Of a DNA stretch of 64,000 nt, positions 41,299 to 49,950 are shown in pieces (position 1 is the stretch's first letter; each line of letters begins with the position of its first letter). Origin of the DNA: Hydrogenophaga sp. (lineage in GTDB: Bacteria; Pseudomonadota; Gammaproteobacteria; Burkholderiales; Burkholderiaceae_C); assembly GCF_030651625.1 (NCBI RefSeq), contig NZ_JAUSCF010000039.1, positions 285,162 to 349,161 of the forward strand, written 5' to 3'. The translations under genes and the position numbers were made by a program. The notes under the pieces are model-generated. The model was not told the DNA's origin. It saw only the letters and a program-made list of their open reading frames with translations, and did not search any database.

Positions 41299-43749
41299 CT
41301 ACGCCCCGCCATCGAAGCGCACCTTGGTTTGTTCGGTGAATCTGGACCTCAACAACTCCAGCGGTGCCAGCACCTCGACCCACTCCCGCCCCCTGCCGGC
41401 CCGCTTCCGGGTCTTCACAATCCCACCGGGTCCCGCCCAATCGGTCAACTTGCGCGAAACCGCCGACCAGTCGGTAACGGCCCGCCCCCTTGCCGCAGCA
41501 CTTTGCTCGTAAGACTGCCGCAGGCAAGCGCGTTCAATTTCTGTGTCGCCATCGCCAAGGTGTGCGATGCCATCACGCCAGCGAATCGCGCCCTCACTCA
41601 GGCACTGGTGCCACCACGCCGCCGCCGGGTCGCGCAGTGCGGTCAGTTCGATCTGTTTGCGCAGCGCTTCACCCTTTGGGATTTGGCGGGGGTTGTAGTC
41701 CGTGAGGTCAACCGTTTGCAGGTGGTGCAGGAGTGCGCTGGGTCCTTGGCCGCTGGCCCACTGGTGGTACCGCTTCCAGAATTCGAGATTCCCCCGCAAC
41801 GACTCGCCCACGTCCACCACCACGGCACGGCGTTCGTCAGTGGTGGCCTGCCACACATGGGTGTGATTGGTCAGCATCACGTAGGCGCACCGGTTGATCC
41901 CCGCCACCGGGTCCATGCCTTTCTGTTCGTAGTGCATCACCTTGGCGGTCACACGTGACTTGGTACGGTCGGTCTGTCTTGGATCACCCACGAATATGGC
42001 CTCATCCAGCACCGCAAAAGCCAGGTTCATGAGATGCCCAGTGAACCGGCCCGCGATCAACTCCGGGTCGTCGGCCAACATGGCATGTTTGCCGAAGGCC
42101 GCTAGCAAGGGATCGAACAGTGAGTTTTTGCCGGTGCCCTTTGCGCCCCTGAAAATCAGGATCGTGTCGGGAACACCGCCGGGGTTTTGAACCTTCCACG
42201 CCAGCCACTTCAGGACATACTCGCGGTCGGCAGGACTTGGGACAAGCGCCCGCAGCACCTCAAGCCAAGGCCCCACGTCCCCCGGTACCGCCTCCACCGC
42301 AAACCCTTGCCACGTGTTCAGGATGTCAGCGGGCAGCGTTACACCGGGCGCAAAGGTCACGCCCTCGTATTGCCGCCTTTGGGGGTGCGAAAGCCATGCC
42401 GACGCGAGCGCTCGGGGTTTATCTTTCGGTGTTTCCAGCGGCGCAAACCGACCATTGAACATGGCATTAAATGCGCCACTGTCCAAGTACCCGAACCCTC
42501 GCGCCTTGCCGCTACCAGCGTTGTCGGGCGTCTCAAAATCGACCACTGCCATGCGTGACCCAACCCGCGCCAGCGCGAACCGCTGATTAAGTTCAGCCAC
42601 CCACGTGGGCGCATCGTCGGTACCGTTCTCGTCGATGCCCGGTGGGCTTGTGTCTGTCATTCCCCCAAGCTGCACCGCCGGGTTTTTGATCTTTCCTCGG
42701 TACTCGCATGTCTCGCAGGGACCACCAGCACCGTAGGCGCTTGCCCATGTGTCACACCCTGCCGGTCCACCGGTAAGGCTGTCTAGCTTGGCGTCCGTGG
42801 CCGCCGCTTCATATTCCGGGTGCTTCGCGCTGATCTGGTGGGCAAAGCCCCTGCCCTCGGTGGACAGTTCGGCGGTCTTGACCGCAAGAATCCACACCGG
42901 GTAGGGGGTGCCCGAACCCCCATCCTGTGCAGCCCGTTGCATTGCTGCGCATTGCTTTGCCGCTTGCACATAGCTGAATGGGCCATGGTCGCCGGTCACG
43001 TCACCATTCACAGCAAGATTGAACTTGCTTGCTGGAGCGGTTGGCAATGACTCTGCCGAAGGTGTGTAGGCCGTTAGGGTGTCGAATTCCTCAAGCGAGT
43101 AAAGGGCCTCGCGCCCCCGTTGTGCTTTGACCAGTTCGCCAGTCTTCTGGTGAATCGACCCCGGAGCGCGCAGCACCCTTGCGGCGTCGGTGGTGACTTG
43201 GGCGTCAATGAGAAACCCGTGCTTCTCGGCGAGGGCTACCAACGCCTTGGCGCGTGGCAACCAGTCGTCTTTGCCAATCGGATCGACGAGCAACCAGTAA
43301 AGGTGCACCCCACCACTGCCAGTGCTGACCGCAATGTTCGGGGTGAACTTGGTGGCTTTGATGAAGGAGCGCACCGCTTCAAGTACCGCCCGGCCACCGT
43401 CGTAGCCTCCCTTTTCAATGGTGCTTTCCACGTCCACCCAAAAGCCGGGCAGGCTCCTGACATTTGCCGCCGTCCGCCCTTTGAAGTCCGACACGTTGTC
43501 CGGGTCGTATGCGGCGGGGGTGAAGTACGCGGGTTTCCGGTCCTTGACCTTCTGCGCAGCCCATTCGCCGAACGGCTGTGCCCTTTTGTTCCAAGCGTGA
43601 GCCGTCAAACCCCCGCCCCGGCCCTCAAAGACAACACCCTGAACGGTGCCCGGCGCGTCTACCGTCAGCAGCCCGTGAAACTCTGCCGATGTCATGTCCC
43701 TAGGCGAACTCCTGCGCGGCGCGTTTTGCGCCGATTCATCTACACTCAT
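41299..43749 (-). CDS. Primase-polymerase/superfamily 3 helicase replication protein
   Basis: This 816-residue fusion has an archaeo-eukaryotic-type primase domain with DVES near residue 103, STGSGGVHLYW near 143 and a RVLRAPGSIH segment. A cysteine-containing linker (GGPCETCEYRG) follows. The D5/DUF5906-like helicase has Walker A GAKGTGKN near 533, Walker B AVLDEAIF near 581 and YVMLTNH. It is the replication initiator of the element, comparable in role to P4 alpha. The start at 43749 has AAAGGTG upstream; 43695 and 43842 are alternatives. Confidence 0.88.
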   Translation of the reverse strand: MSVDESAQNAPRRSSPRDMTSAEFHGLLTVDAPGTVQGVVFEGRGGGLTAHAWNKRAQPFGEWAAQKVKDRKPAYFTPAAYDPDNVSDFKGRTAANVRSLPGFWVDVESTIEKGGYDGGRAVLEAVRSFIKATKFTPNIAVSTGSGGVHLYWLLVDPIGKDDWLPRAKALVALAEKHGFLIDAQVTTDAARVLRAPGSIHQKTGELVKAQRGREALYSLEEFDTLTAYTPSAESLPTAPASKFNLAVNGDVTGDHGPFSYVQAAKQCAAMQRAAQDGGSGTPYPVWILAVKTAELSTEGRGFAHQISAKHPEYEAAATDAKLDSLTGGPAGCDTWASAYGAGGPCETCEYRGKIKNPAVQLGGMTDTSPPGIDENGTDDAPTWVAELNQRFALARVGSRMAVVDFETPDNAGSGKARGFGYLDSGAFNAMFNGRFAPLETPKDKPRALASAWLSHPQRRQYEGVTFAPGVTLPADILNTWQGFAVEAVPGDVGPWLEVLRALVPSPADREYVLKWLAWKVQNPGGVPDTILIFRGAKGTGKNSLFDPLLAAFGKHAMLADDPELIAGRFTGHLMNLAFAVLDEAIFVGDPRQTDRTKSRVTAKVMHYEQKGMDPVAGINRCAYVMLTNHTHVWQATTDERRAVVVDVGESLRGNLEFWKRYHQWASGQGPSALLHHLQTVDLTDYNPRQIPKGEALRKQIELTALRDPAAAWWHQCLSEGAIRWRDGIAHLGDGDTEIERACLRQSYEQSAAARGRAVTDWSAVSRKLTDWAGPGGIVKTRKRAGRGREWVEVLAPLELLRSRFTEQTKVRFDGGA

Positions 43750-43763
43750 GTTTTGCACCTTTG

Positions 43764-43784
43764 GCCCCGCCCACTTCGCGGGGC
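43764..43784. promoter_or_regulatory. Hairpin in the leader of the replication gene
   Basis: GCCCCGC-N7-GCGGGGC lies 15 bases before the replication ATG, next to its ribosome binding site. On the plus strand it is followed by CTTTTCTTTTT and could act as a terminator for antisense transcription. On the minus strand it would sit in the mRNA leader. Confidence 0.5.
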
Positions 43785-43798
43785 TTTTCTTTTTGGGG

Positions 43799-44074
43799 TT
43801 ACTTGATCGCGCGGCTTGCTGCCACTTGATGCATGCGTTCAATCGTTTCGCACGTCTTCAGGTCTTTTCGAAGCTGCGCCGCTCGGGATGCGATTCGGGC
43901 ATTCACGTCCAACGCTGCGCCCGCCAACCTGTGACAGTCGGTTGGTGTCATGTGCCCCGCTGAGGCCTTCATCACGTCATCAATGAGCGTCAGCATTCGC
44001 TGCAACTGGTCGGAGCTATGGAGCTCCGCTTCCTCCACCAGTGCGAGTGACGTTTTCAGGTCTTCTGATTTCAT
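43799..44074 (-). CDS. Small helical protein of unknown function
   Basis: The 91 residues (MKSEDLKTSLALVEEAELHS) are almost entirely helical and polar and could form a coiled coil. The start overlaps the AlpA-like gene stop as ATGA and the primase start follows 50 bp downstream. It is probably an accessory replication or regulatory protein; no family is recognised. Confidence 0.65.
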   Translation of the reverse strand: MKSEDLKTSLALVEEAELHSSDQLQRMLTLIDDVMKASAGHMTPTDCHRLAGAALDVNARIASRAAQLRKDLKTCETIERMHQVAASRAIK

Positions 44075-44319
44075 GCGGCCCCCTCTGTAGTGGGGGCGTT
44101 GCGGTCAATCCAGCCCTGTGGGTCCCGTGCCCACTCGTCCACGTCTGCAGACGACCAGCGCGTGAATCTAGTCCCAAGGCGTACAGCAGGGGCTGGAAAT
44201 TTTTGGCGGCGGACGAGTGCGAACAACTGCGATCTAGAAAAGCCGCAGATATGCGCGACTTCAGCGTAGGTGTACAACGCACGTTGAGGGGTAGCCCCTG
44301 ATCGGTTTGGTACTTCCAT
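44071..44319 (-). CDS. AlpA-family helix-turn-helix regulator/excisionase
   Basis: The 82 residues have a MerR-like winged helix (YTYAEVAHICGFSRSQLFAL, VRLGTRFTRWSSADVDEW) typical of AlpA proteins. These activate integrase or excision genes of P4-like elements. The ribosome binding site AAGGACA precedes the ATG. It lies between the integrase-side genes and the replication genes. Confidence 0.85.
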   Translation of the reverse strand: MEVPNRSGATPQRALYTYAEVAHICGFSRSQLFALVRRQKFPAPAVRLGTRFTRWSSADVDEWARDPQGWIDRNAPTTEGAA

Positions 44320-44371
44320 TTGGGTGTCCTTGGAACTATGACACCCCGTATTCCAACCACCCCTCGTGGAA

Positions 44372-44926
44372 TCAACCTCGGTCTTTTTTCCGGTAGTTGA
44401 TTCCTTCGGGGTCCAGACGATACCCAGCCACGTACTTGATGGCTGTTCTGATTTCTGAGTCGGTCAGCCCAGCTTCACCCAAGCAGGCACGCATTACTGC
44501 GCAACGGTCGCTCACCCCGACCCTGCCACGCTCAAGTGCAAAGTCAACGGCTAGTGCAACATGAAACGCACCCGTTTTTACCCGCCTGCCATCTTGCTTT
44601 TGGACGTTCAATTTTTTATCGTTTAGCAGCGCACTGGCCCAGATGGCAAGTGAGTCAGCCCCCGCACGTTCAAGCTCTAAAAGCGCCTGTTCAAGGCGAT
44701 GCTTCGCACGTGCAAGGTGCGCCGTTTGATCTGCGGCCCGCTCCACAATTTCGACATGTTTCGAGCGAAGGTCGAACACCCCGCTGGGAAGTTTTTCCAG
44801 TTCGGCACAGGCTGTGTTAGCGGTTGCAGCGTCCATGCCCAGACCCCCAGCGCTTGTCATGTGACGCCGTGCCGCGCTGATCAATCGTGTTTGTCGAGTG
44901 ACCGTTGATGATCGGGAATCACTCAC
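44372..44926 (-). CDS. Helical protein of unknown function downstream of integrase
   Basis: The 184 residues start at GTG, which overlaps the integrase stop (GTGA). A central coiled-coil-like region (VERAADQTAHLARAKHRLEQ) precedes a C-terminal part with DSEIRTAIKYVAGYRL. No family is recognised. Coupling to the integrase suggests a role in recombination or its control. Confidence 0.65.
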   Translation of the reverse strand: MSDSRSSTVTRQTRLISAARRHMTSAGGLGMDAATANTACAELEKLPSGVFDLRSKHVEIVERAADQTAHLARAKHRLEQALLELERAGADSLAIWASALLNDKKLNVQKQDGRRVKTGAFHVALAVDFALERGRVGVSDRCAVMRACLGEAGLTDSEIRTAIKYVAGYRLDPEGINYRKKDRG

Positions 44927-46140
44927 GCCGCAAGCCTCACCAATGGCACCACGTTGCCGCGCTGCATGCCGTCGATCAGGTCGCCCCAGTCCTGCATCAT
45001 TCGCGCCCGTTGGGTCAGGTAGGTGGCGTGGTTGTATGCCGCTGAAACGGCGTTGCGTTCTTGGTGGGCTAGCTGCGCCTCGATGTGGGCATGTTCGTAC
45101 CCGCGCTCGTGCAGGATGGTTGATGCCAGCCCCCTGAACCCGTGGCCCGTCATGGTGCCCTTGTATCCCATGCGCTCCAGCGCCTTCAAAATCGTGTTGT
45201 TGCTCATGGGTTTGCGTGGGTCGCGTTCCCCGGGGAACAGGTGCTCCCGGTGCCCTGTCACATCCTTGAGGATGGCAAGCACGTGAATAGCCTGCGTGGA
45301 CAGGGGCACGATGTGCGGTGACCGCAACTTCATGCGTTCGGCGGGGATGTCCCAGCGTTGCGCCTCCAGGTCAAATTCTGACCACTTCGCCCCGATCAGT
45401 TCATTGGTACGCACAAAGGTCAGTGCCATCAGCTTCATCGCTAGCCGGGTCACTGGTGTGCCTTGATACCCTTCAATCTTGCGCAGCAAGGCAGGGAGGT
45501 CGCGAGCATCAACCCTTGCGAAGTTGACCGTCTTGCGAGGTGGGAGGATGTCCCCGGGTCGGATGTCGGTGGCGGGGTTTCTTGTGGTCCCGCCCAGCCC
45601 GTGAGCGATGGCATACCGGAACACCTGCCCGGACATTTGGAGGCATCGTTTCGCAATGTCTACCGCCCCCCGTGCCGCGATGGTCTTGAGCATGCGCACC
45701 AGTTCCGGGGCTTCAATTTCGGACATGGTGCGGCTACCAATCGCGGGGAACACATCGGCCTCCAAGCGGGCAAGAACGTACCCAGCATGGCGCGGGCTTT
45801 TCTCGGCTTTCCAGTGTTCGTGCCACTCCCGGGCCACCGACTCAAAGGTGTGCGCCCGTGCCGCAGCGCGTTGAATTTTCTCGGTGCGCTTGGCCGTTAT
45901 CGGGTCAACGCCTTGCGCGATCAGTTTGCGCAGTTCGTCCCGCTTGGCGCGTGCCTCATTGAGGCCCACATCTGGGTAGCTTCCCAGTGAAGCGGTCTTC
46001 TCCCGCCCCTCATGCCGGTAGCGCAACTGCCACAGCTTGCCCCCGGTCGGTCTGACCAGCAGGTGCAGCCCTCTGTCGTCACTGAGTTTGAACGCCTTGT
46101 CGGCTTGCTTGGCCTTGCGAATTGCCGTGTCTGTCAACAT
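44923..46140 (-). CDS. int: P4-type tyrosine recombinase (integrase)
   Basis: The 405 residues comprise an N-terminal DUF4102 arm-binding domain (LTDTAIRKAKQADKAFKLSD), a SAM-like core-binding domain and a catalytic domain. The catalytic residues are arginine in FVRTNELIGAKW, HGFR, the second histidine in LAHQERN and the nucleophile tyrosine in SAAYNHATYL. It should integrate the element at the tRNA-Ser 3' end, 230 bp upstream. Its ribosome binding site AAGGG overlaps one of the repeated TTACCC motifs, which suggests autoregulation. Confidence 0.95.
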   Translation of the reverse strand: MLTDTAIRKAKQADKAFKLSDDRGLHLLVRPTGGKLWQLRYRHEGREKTASLGSYPDVGLNEARAKRDELRKLIAQGVDPITAKRTEKIQRAAARAHTFESVAREWHEHWKAEKSPRHAGYVLARLEADVFPAIGSRTMSEIEAPELVRMLKTIAARGAVDIAKRCLQMSGQVFRYAIAHGLGGTTRNPATDIRPGDILPPRKTVNFARVDARDLPALLRKIEGYQGTPVTRLAMKLMALTFVRTNELIGAKWSEFDLEAQRWDIPAERMKLRSPHIVPLSTQAIHVLAILKDVTGHREHLFPGERDPRKPMSNNTILKALERMGYKGTMTGHGFRGLASTILHERGYEHAHIEAQLAHQERNAVSAAYNHATYLTQRARMMQDWGDLIDGMQRGNVVPLVRLAA

Positions 46141-46141
46141 T

Positions 46142-46288
46142 ACTTACCCTTCGAAATGAGGGTAACGCGGGGGCATTGTGCGGGTATCCCGCATTTTTAC
46201 CCTCACTGTTACCCGCAACGAACACCGGCTTCATGCGCACCCATGTGCACCGATGAAGACGGACCAAACTCAAGTGAGCGCGGGTAAG
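46142..46288. promoter_or_regulatory. Cluster of TTACCC(T/G)C repeats, putative integrase arm/operator sites
   Basis: Direct copies are at 46144, 46197 and 46208; inverted copies AGGGTAAC (46159-46166) and GCGGGTAAG (46280-46288). A dyad TGCGGG-TAT-CCCGCA is at 46079+100 to 46193 (46179-46193). The cluster covers the integrase upstream region next to the attachment site. Confidence 0.5.
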
Positions 46289-46333
46289 TAAGTAAATGGT
46301 CGCGCTTCAAGGCGTAAAAGCCCTGAAAACAAC

Positions 46334-46365
46334 GACCCGGACCAGCTTTGCAACGGGTCCGGGTC
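46334..46365 (-). terminator. Element-borne terminator downstream of tRNA-Ser
   Basis: GACCCGGACC-N12-GGTCCGGGTC is a perfect 10-bp stem. On the minus strand it is followed by GTTGTTTTC, 8 bases beyond the tRNA 3' end. The stem repeats the GGTCCGGGT word of the iteron-like array. Confidence 0.65.
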
Positions 46366-46372
46366 AAATGAG

Positions 46373-46465
46373 TGGCGGAGCGAGAGGGATTCGAACCCTC
46401 GATGAGGCTCTACACCCCATACTCCCTTAGCAGGGGAGCACCTTCGGCCACTCGGTCATCGCTCC
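46373..46465 (-). tRNA. serX: tRNA-Ser(GCU)
   Basis: The cloverleaf starts GGAGCGATGACCGAG and has anticodon GCT within CTGCTAA. It has a long class II variable arm (GTATGGGGTGTAGAGCCTC), GGTTCGAATCC in the T arm and an encoded CCA. The acceptor stem GGAGCGA pairs with TCGCTCC. The 3' end serves as the attachment site of the integrated element and is intact here. Confidence 0.95.
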
Positions 46466-46522
46466 GAAGCTTCGCATTATGCCTCATCCCGGTAGCATGT
46501 CGGCCTCGCCCGGGATTGAAAC

Positions 46523-47803
46523 TCAACCCGAGATCGTGTCCGCCGTCTGGTCGAGATCGAACTCGCGGTGCAATGCCCGGACCGCCAGTTCCATGTATTT
46601 CTCGTCGATGACCACCGAGGTCTTGATTTCGGACGTGGAAATCATCTGGATGTTGATGCGCTCTTCGCTCAGGCACTTGAACATGCGGCTGGCCACGCCC
46701 ACATGGCTGCGCATGCCAATGCCGACGATGCTCACCTTGCAGATGCGTGTGTCGCCCACGACTTCGGCGGCACCCAGCAAAGGCACCACTTTCGCCTTGA
46801 GCAGGTCAAGCGCCTTCTGATAGTCATTGCGGTGCACGGTGAAACTGAAGTCGGTCAATCCACCCTTGCTCAGGTTCTGGATGATCACGTCGACCTCGAT
46901 ATTGGCCTCCGCCACCGCGCCCAGGATCTGGTAGGCGATGCCAGGGGTGTCGGGCACGCCCAGCACCGAGATCTTGGCTTCGTCGCGGTTGAATGCAATG
47001 CCGGAAACGACGGCTTTTTCCATGTCTTCGTCTTCCTCAAAAGTGATCAGGGTGCCGGAGGCGGCCTCTTCGGTCAGGTCGATGTCCCAGGGCGTGAAGC
47101 TGGAGAGCACGCGCAGGGGCACCTTGTATTTGCCCGCGAATTCCACCGAACGAATCTGCAGCACCTTGGAACCCATGCTGGCCATCTCCAGCATTTCTTC
47201 AAAGCTCACGCGTTCCAGGCGTCGGGCTTCAGGCACGACACGCGGGTCGGTGGTGTACACGCCGTCCACATCGGTGTAGATCAGACATTCGGCGGCTTTC
47301 AGGGCCGCCGCCACTGCCACGGCGGAGGTGTCGCTTCCGCCGCGCCCCAGCGTGGTGATGTGGCCAGCCGGATCGATTCCCTGGAAGCCGGTGACGATCA
47401 CGACCTTGCCCGCATCCAGATCACCACGCACACGTTTGTCGTCGATGGATTCAATGCGGGCCTTGGTGAAGGCGCTGTTGGTCTTGATGGGCACCTGCCA
47501 GCCGGCATAGCTCACGGCTTCCAGCCCCTCGGCCTGTAACGCGATGGCCAGCAGCGCCGACGAGGCCTGCTCACCGGTGGCGGCCAGCATGTCCAGTTCG
47601 CGGTTGTGGTCTGCGTTGGTCTGGCCCGGCGCGAGTTCCTTCGCCAAGCCCAGCAGGCGGTTGGTTTCACCGCTCATGGCACTGGGCACCACCACCATCT
47701 GATGGCCAGCACGGTGCCACTTGGCCACGCGGCGGGCCACATTGCGAATGCGTTCGGTCGACCCCATGGAGGTGCCACCGTACTTGTGAACGATCAATGC
47801 CAT
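46523..47803 (-). CDS. lysC: LysC, aspartate kinase
   Basis: The 426 residues begin MALIVHKYGGTSMGSTERI, the aspartokinase nucleotide-binding start. VTGFQGIDPAGHITTLGRGGSDTSAVA and two C-terminal ACT domains (about 265-410) follow. It phosphorylates aspartate, the first step to lysine, threonine, methionine and diaminopimelate, and is usually feedback-regulated through the ACT domains. The start at 47803 gives the standard length; 47851 would add 16 residues. Confidence 0.96.
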   Translation of the reverse strand: MALIVHKYGGTSMGSTERIRNVARRVAKWHRAGHQMVVVPSAMSGETNRLLGLAKELAPGQTNADHNRELDMLAATGEQASSALLAIALQAEGLEAVSYAGWQVPIKTNSAFTKARIESIDDKRVRGDLDAGKVVIVTGFQGIDPAGHITTLGRGGSDTSAVAVAAALKAAECLIYTDVDGVYTTDPRVVPEARRLERVSFEEMLEMASMGSKVLQIRSVEFAGKYKVPLRVLSSFTPWDIDLTEEAASGTLITFEEDEDMEKAVVSGIAFNRDEAKISVLGVPDTPGIAYQILGAVAEANIEVDVIIQNLSKGGLTDFSFTVHRNDYQKALDLLKAKVVPLLGAAEVVGDTRICKVSIVGIGMRSHVGVASRMFKCLSEERINIQMISTSEIKTSVVIDEKYMELAVRALHREFDLDQTADTISG

Positions 47804-47860
47804 TGAATGTGTCGGGGTGAGGCGCGGTTGTTCAACCACGCGGTCGGACAAAGCCTTTGA

Positions 47861-48856
47861 TTATATCGGCGGCCCGTACGCCAGCCGGTCCCTGGACCGG
47901 CACACGAAAGCGCTGGCCACCTTCAGCTGGATGGCGTGCCCGCGCGTGGTGCAGTGGGCCACCTGGTCGAGCAGTTCGTCCAGTTGCGCTGCACTCGGTG
48001 CCACTCCGGCACTGGTTCGCAACCAGTGGCGCACCACGTTCGCCTGCCGCTCCCGGCTCAGGGTCTGCAACTCGGCAATCACGGGCGGCAAACCCACACG
48101 CTCCAGGTCGATGCGCGCGAGATCGTCGAGCAGTTGCTGAGCTTGCGCTGCATGCCGGGCGCTTCGCAGCAGCATGGGGCGGTACCCGGGGAAACAGCGC
48201 TCCCAGGCAGGTGCGAGCACGGCGCGAATGCGGTTGCGTGTGTAGCGCTCATCGGTATTGGTGGGGTCGTTCACATGGGCCATTGCACGCGATGCCACAT
48301 AGGCACGCAAGGTGGACCCCGGCAGTTCAAGAAAGGGCCGGCCAAAACGCGTGCCGTGTCGCATGAAGACATCGGACATGGCCGCCAGTCCCGGCAGTCC
48401 GGCCCCGCGGCTCAGCGCAAGCAAGAGCGTTTCCACCTGATCGTCGGCATGTTGACCCAGCAAGACGCAGATCGCCCCTGCCTCCTTCGCCAACTGCGCC
48501 AACGCGCCATACCGCGCGATCCGCGCAGCGTCTTCCGGGCTTTGTCCGGACGAGGCGGAGGCATTTACCCGGGCTGTGTGCAGTTCGATGCCAAGCGATG
48601 TGCAGAGGACCTGTGCACAGACTTCGAAGCCATCGGCGGCATCCTGCAGGCCATGGTGCACATGCAGGGCCACCACCCTGCCCGGCCATTGGCGGTGCGC
48701 GGCGAGCAACAAGGCGGTGGAGTCGGCCCCGGCACTGTAGGCCACGGCGATCGTCGGGGCTGTTTCGGCCGCACAGTTGTCGGCATTCAGGTGGCGCCGA
48801 CACCACTCACCCACCGCCTTTTCGCAGGTGTCGAGCGGCGCGGGCCGGGTGCTCAC
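47861..48856 (-). CDS. tilS: TilS, tRNA(Ile)-lysidine synthetase
   Basis: The 331 residues contain an N-type ATP pyrophosphatase P-loop as SAGADS (41-46; alanine replaces the usual first glycine) and LHVHHGLQ. GQHADDQVETLLLALSRGAGLPGL is also present. It converts the wobble cytidine of tRNA-Ile(CAU) to lysidine. It starts with GTG 9 bp after accA, with AGGCTGAG upstream. The C-terminal domain is short. Confidence 0.93.
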   Translation of the reverse strand: MSTRPAPLDTCEKAVGEWCRRHLNADNCAAETAPTIAVAYSAGADSTALLLAAHRQWPGRVVALHVHHGLQDAADGFEVCAQVLCTSLGIELHTARVNASASSGQSPEDAARIARYGALAQLAKEAGAICVLLGQHADDQVETLLLALSRGAGLPGLAAMSDVFMRHGTRFGRPFLELPGSTLRAYVASRAMAHVNDPTNTDERYTRNRIRAVLAPAWERCFPGYRPMLLRSARHAAQAQQLLDDLARIDLERVGLPPVIAELQTLSRERQANVVRHWLRTSAGVAPSAAQLDELLDQVAHCTTRGHAIQLKVASAFVCRSRDRLAYGPPI

Positions 48857-48865
48857 CTCAGCCTT

Positions 48866-49855
48866 TCAACGCTTTTCGTTCTTGCTGTCGACCTTGGTGT
48901 CGGTGTAGCGACCATAGCTGTTGAGTCGCGCATAGCGTCGATCCACCAGTTCCTTGACCTTGAGATCGGCCAGTTGGCGCCAGGCGTCGCCCAGTGCACG
49001 TTTGAGGAAGGCTGCCATCTGCTTGTGGTCGCGATGCGCCCCGCCCACCGGCTCGTTCACAATCTTGTCAACCAGTCCCAGCGCCTTGAGGCGGTGGGCC
49101 GTGATACCCAGCGCATCGGCGGCGTCGCTGGCGCGGTCGCTGGTCTTCCAGAGAATGGATGCACAACCCTCAGGGCTGATCACCGAATAGACAGAGTACT
49201 GGAGCATGAGCACCTGATCCGCCACCGCGATGGCCAGCGCCCCGCCGGAGCCACCCTCACCGATGATGGTGGAGATGATCGGCACCTCCAGTTGCGCCAT
49301 CTCGAAAATGTTGCGCCCGATCGCCTCGGACTGGCCTCGCTCCTCGGCGTCAATGCCCGGATAAGCCCCTGGCGTGTCCACGAAGGTGAACACAGGCAGC
49401 TTGAATTTCTCAGCCAGCTTCATCAGGCGCAGGGCCTTGCGGTATCCCTCGGGCTTGGTCATGCCGAAGTTGCGCAGCCCGCGCTCCTTGGTGTCGCGCC
49501 CCTTCTGATGACCCAGCACCATGCAGGGCTGCCCGTTGAAGCGGGCCAGACCACCCACGATGCTCAGGTCGTCAGAAAAATGGCGGTCGCCGTGCAGTTC
49601 GACGAAATGCGTGAAGATGTCGCGAACATAGTCCAGCGTGTAGGGACGGTCTGCATGCCGGGCGATCTTCGTGATCTGCCAGGGAGACAGTGTGCTGTAG
49701 ATGTCCTTGGTGAGCTGAAGGCTCTTGTTGGAAAGCTGCTCGATCTCGGCAGAGATATCCACCGCCGATTCGGTCTGCACATACCGGAGTTCTTCGATTT
49801 TTCCTTCGAGTTCGGCAATGGGCTGCTCAAAATCGAGAAAGTTCTTCTTGGCCAA
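48866..49855 (-). CDS. accA: AccA, acetyl-CoA carboxylase carboxyltransferase subunit alpha
   Basis: This 329-residue crotonase-fold protein has the AccA motifs [34 protein letters not shown] and [15 protein letters not shown]. With AccD it transfers the carboxyl group from biotin to acetyl-CoA in fatty acid synthesis. The start is TTG with the ribosome binding site AGGAG. It lies directly upstream of tilS, the common Burkholderiales order. Confidence 0.97.
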   Translation of the reverse strand: MAKKNFLDFEQPIAELEGKIEELRYVQTESAVDISAEIEQLSNKSLQLTKDIYSTLSPWQITKIARHADRPYTLDYVRDIFTHFVELHGDRHFSDDLSIVGGLARFNGQPCMVLGHQKGRDTKERGLRNFGMTKPEGYRKALRLMKLAEKFKLPVFTFVDTPGAYPGIDAEERGQSEAIGRNIFEMAQLEVPIISTIIGEGGSGGALAIAVADQVLMLQYSVYSVISPEGCASILWKTSDRASDAADALGITAHRLKALGLVDKIVNEPVGGAHRDHKQMAAFLKRALGDAWRQLADLKVKELVDRRYARLNSYGRYTDTKVDSKNEKR

Positions 49856-49950
49856 GGTTCACTCCTGTGGTCTTGTGATGGTTCGCAGTCCCAATGTGCC
49901 GGCGAGGGGCATCTTGCGGGGCGTGAGGCTGCGACAACGACGTCTGCTGT

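Larger units (their letters stand above)
37915..46392. mobile_element. 8.5-kb P4/satellite-like integrated element at tRNA-Ser(GCU)
   Basis: The element is bounded by TGGCGG-GCGAGAGGGATTC at 37915-37933 and TGGCGGAGCGAGAGGGATTC (the tRNA 3' end) at 46373-46392. It encodes, from the tRNA side, a P4-type tyrosine integrase, an unknown 184-residue protein, an AlpA-like regulator, a 91-residue protein and a primase-helicase with an iteron-like array. Cargo genes, several clearly AT-richer than the chromosome, follow. No capsid, terminase, tail, portal or conjugation genes are present, so it is not a full prophage or ICE. Confidence 0.85.

Noticed and set aside
44016..44375. A 119-residue minus-strand frame overlapping the AlpA-like gene
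   Set aside because: It overlaps the AlpA-like gene almost entirely and has no signature; the AlpA frame is clearly coding.
37915..46392. Complete prophage or integrative conjugative element
   Set aside because: No capsid, portal, terminase, tail, lysis, relaxase or secretion genes are present; the gene set is that of a satellite.
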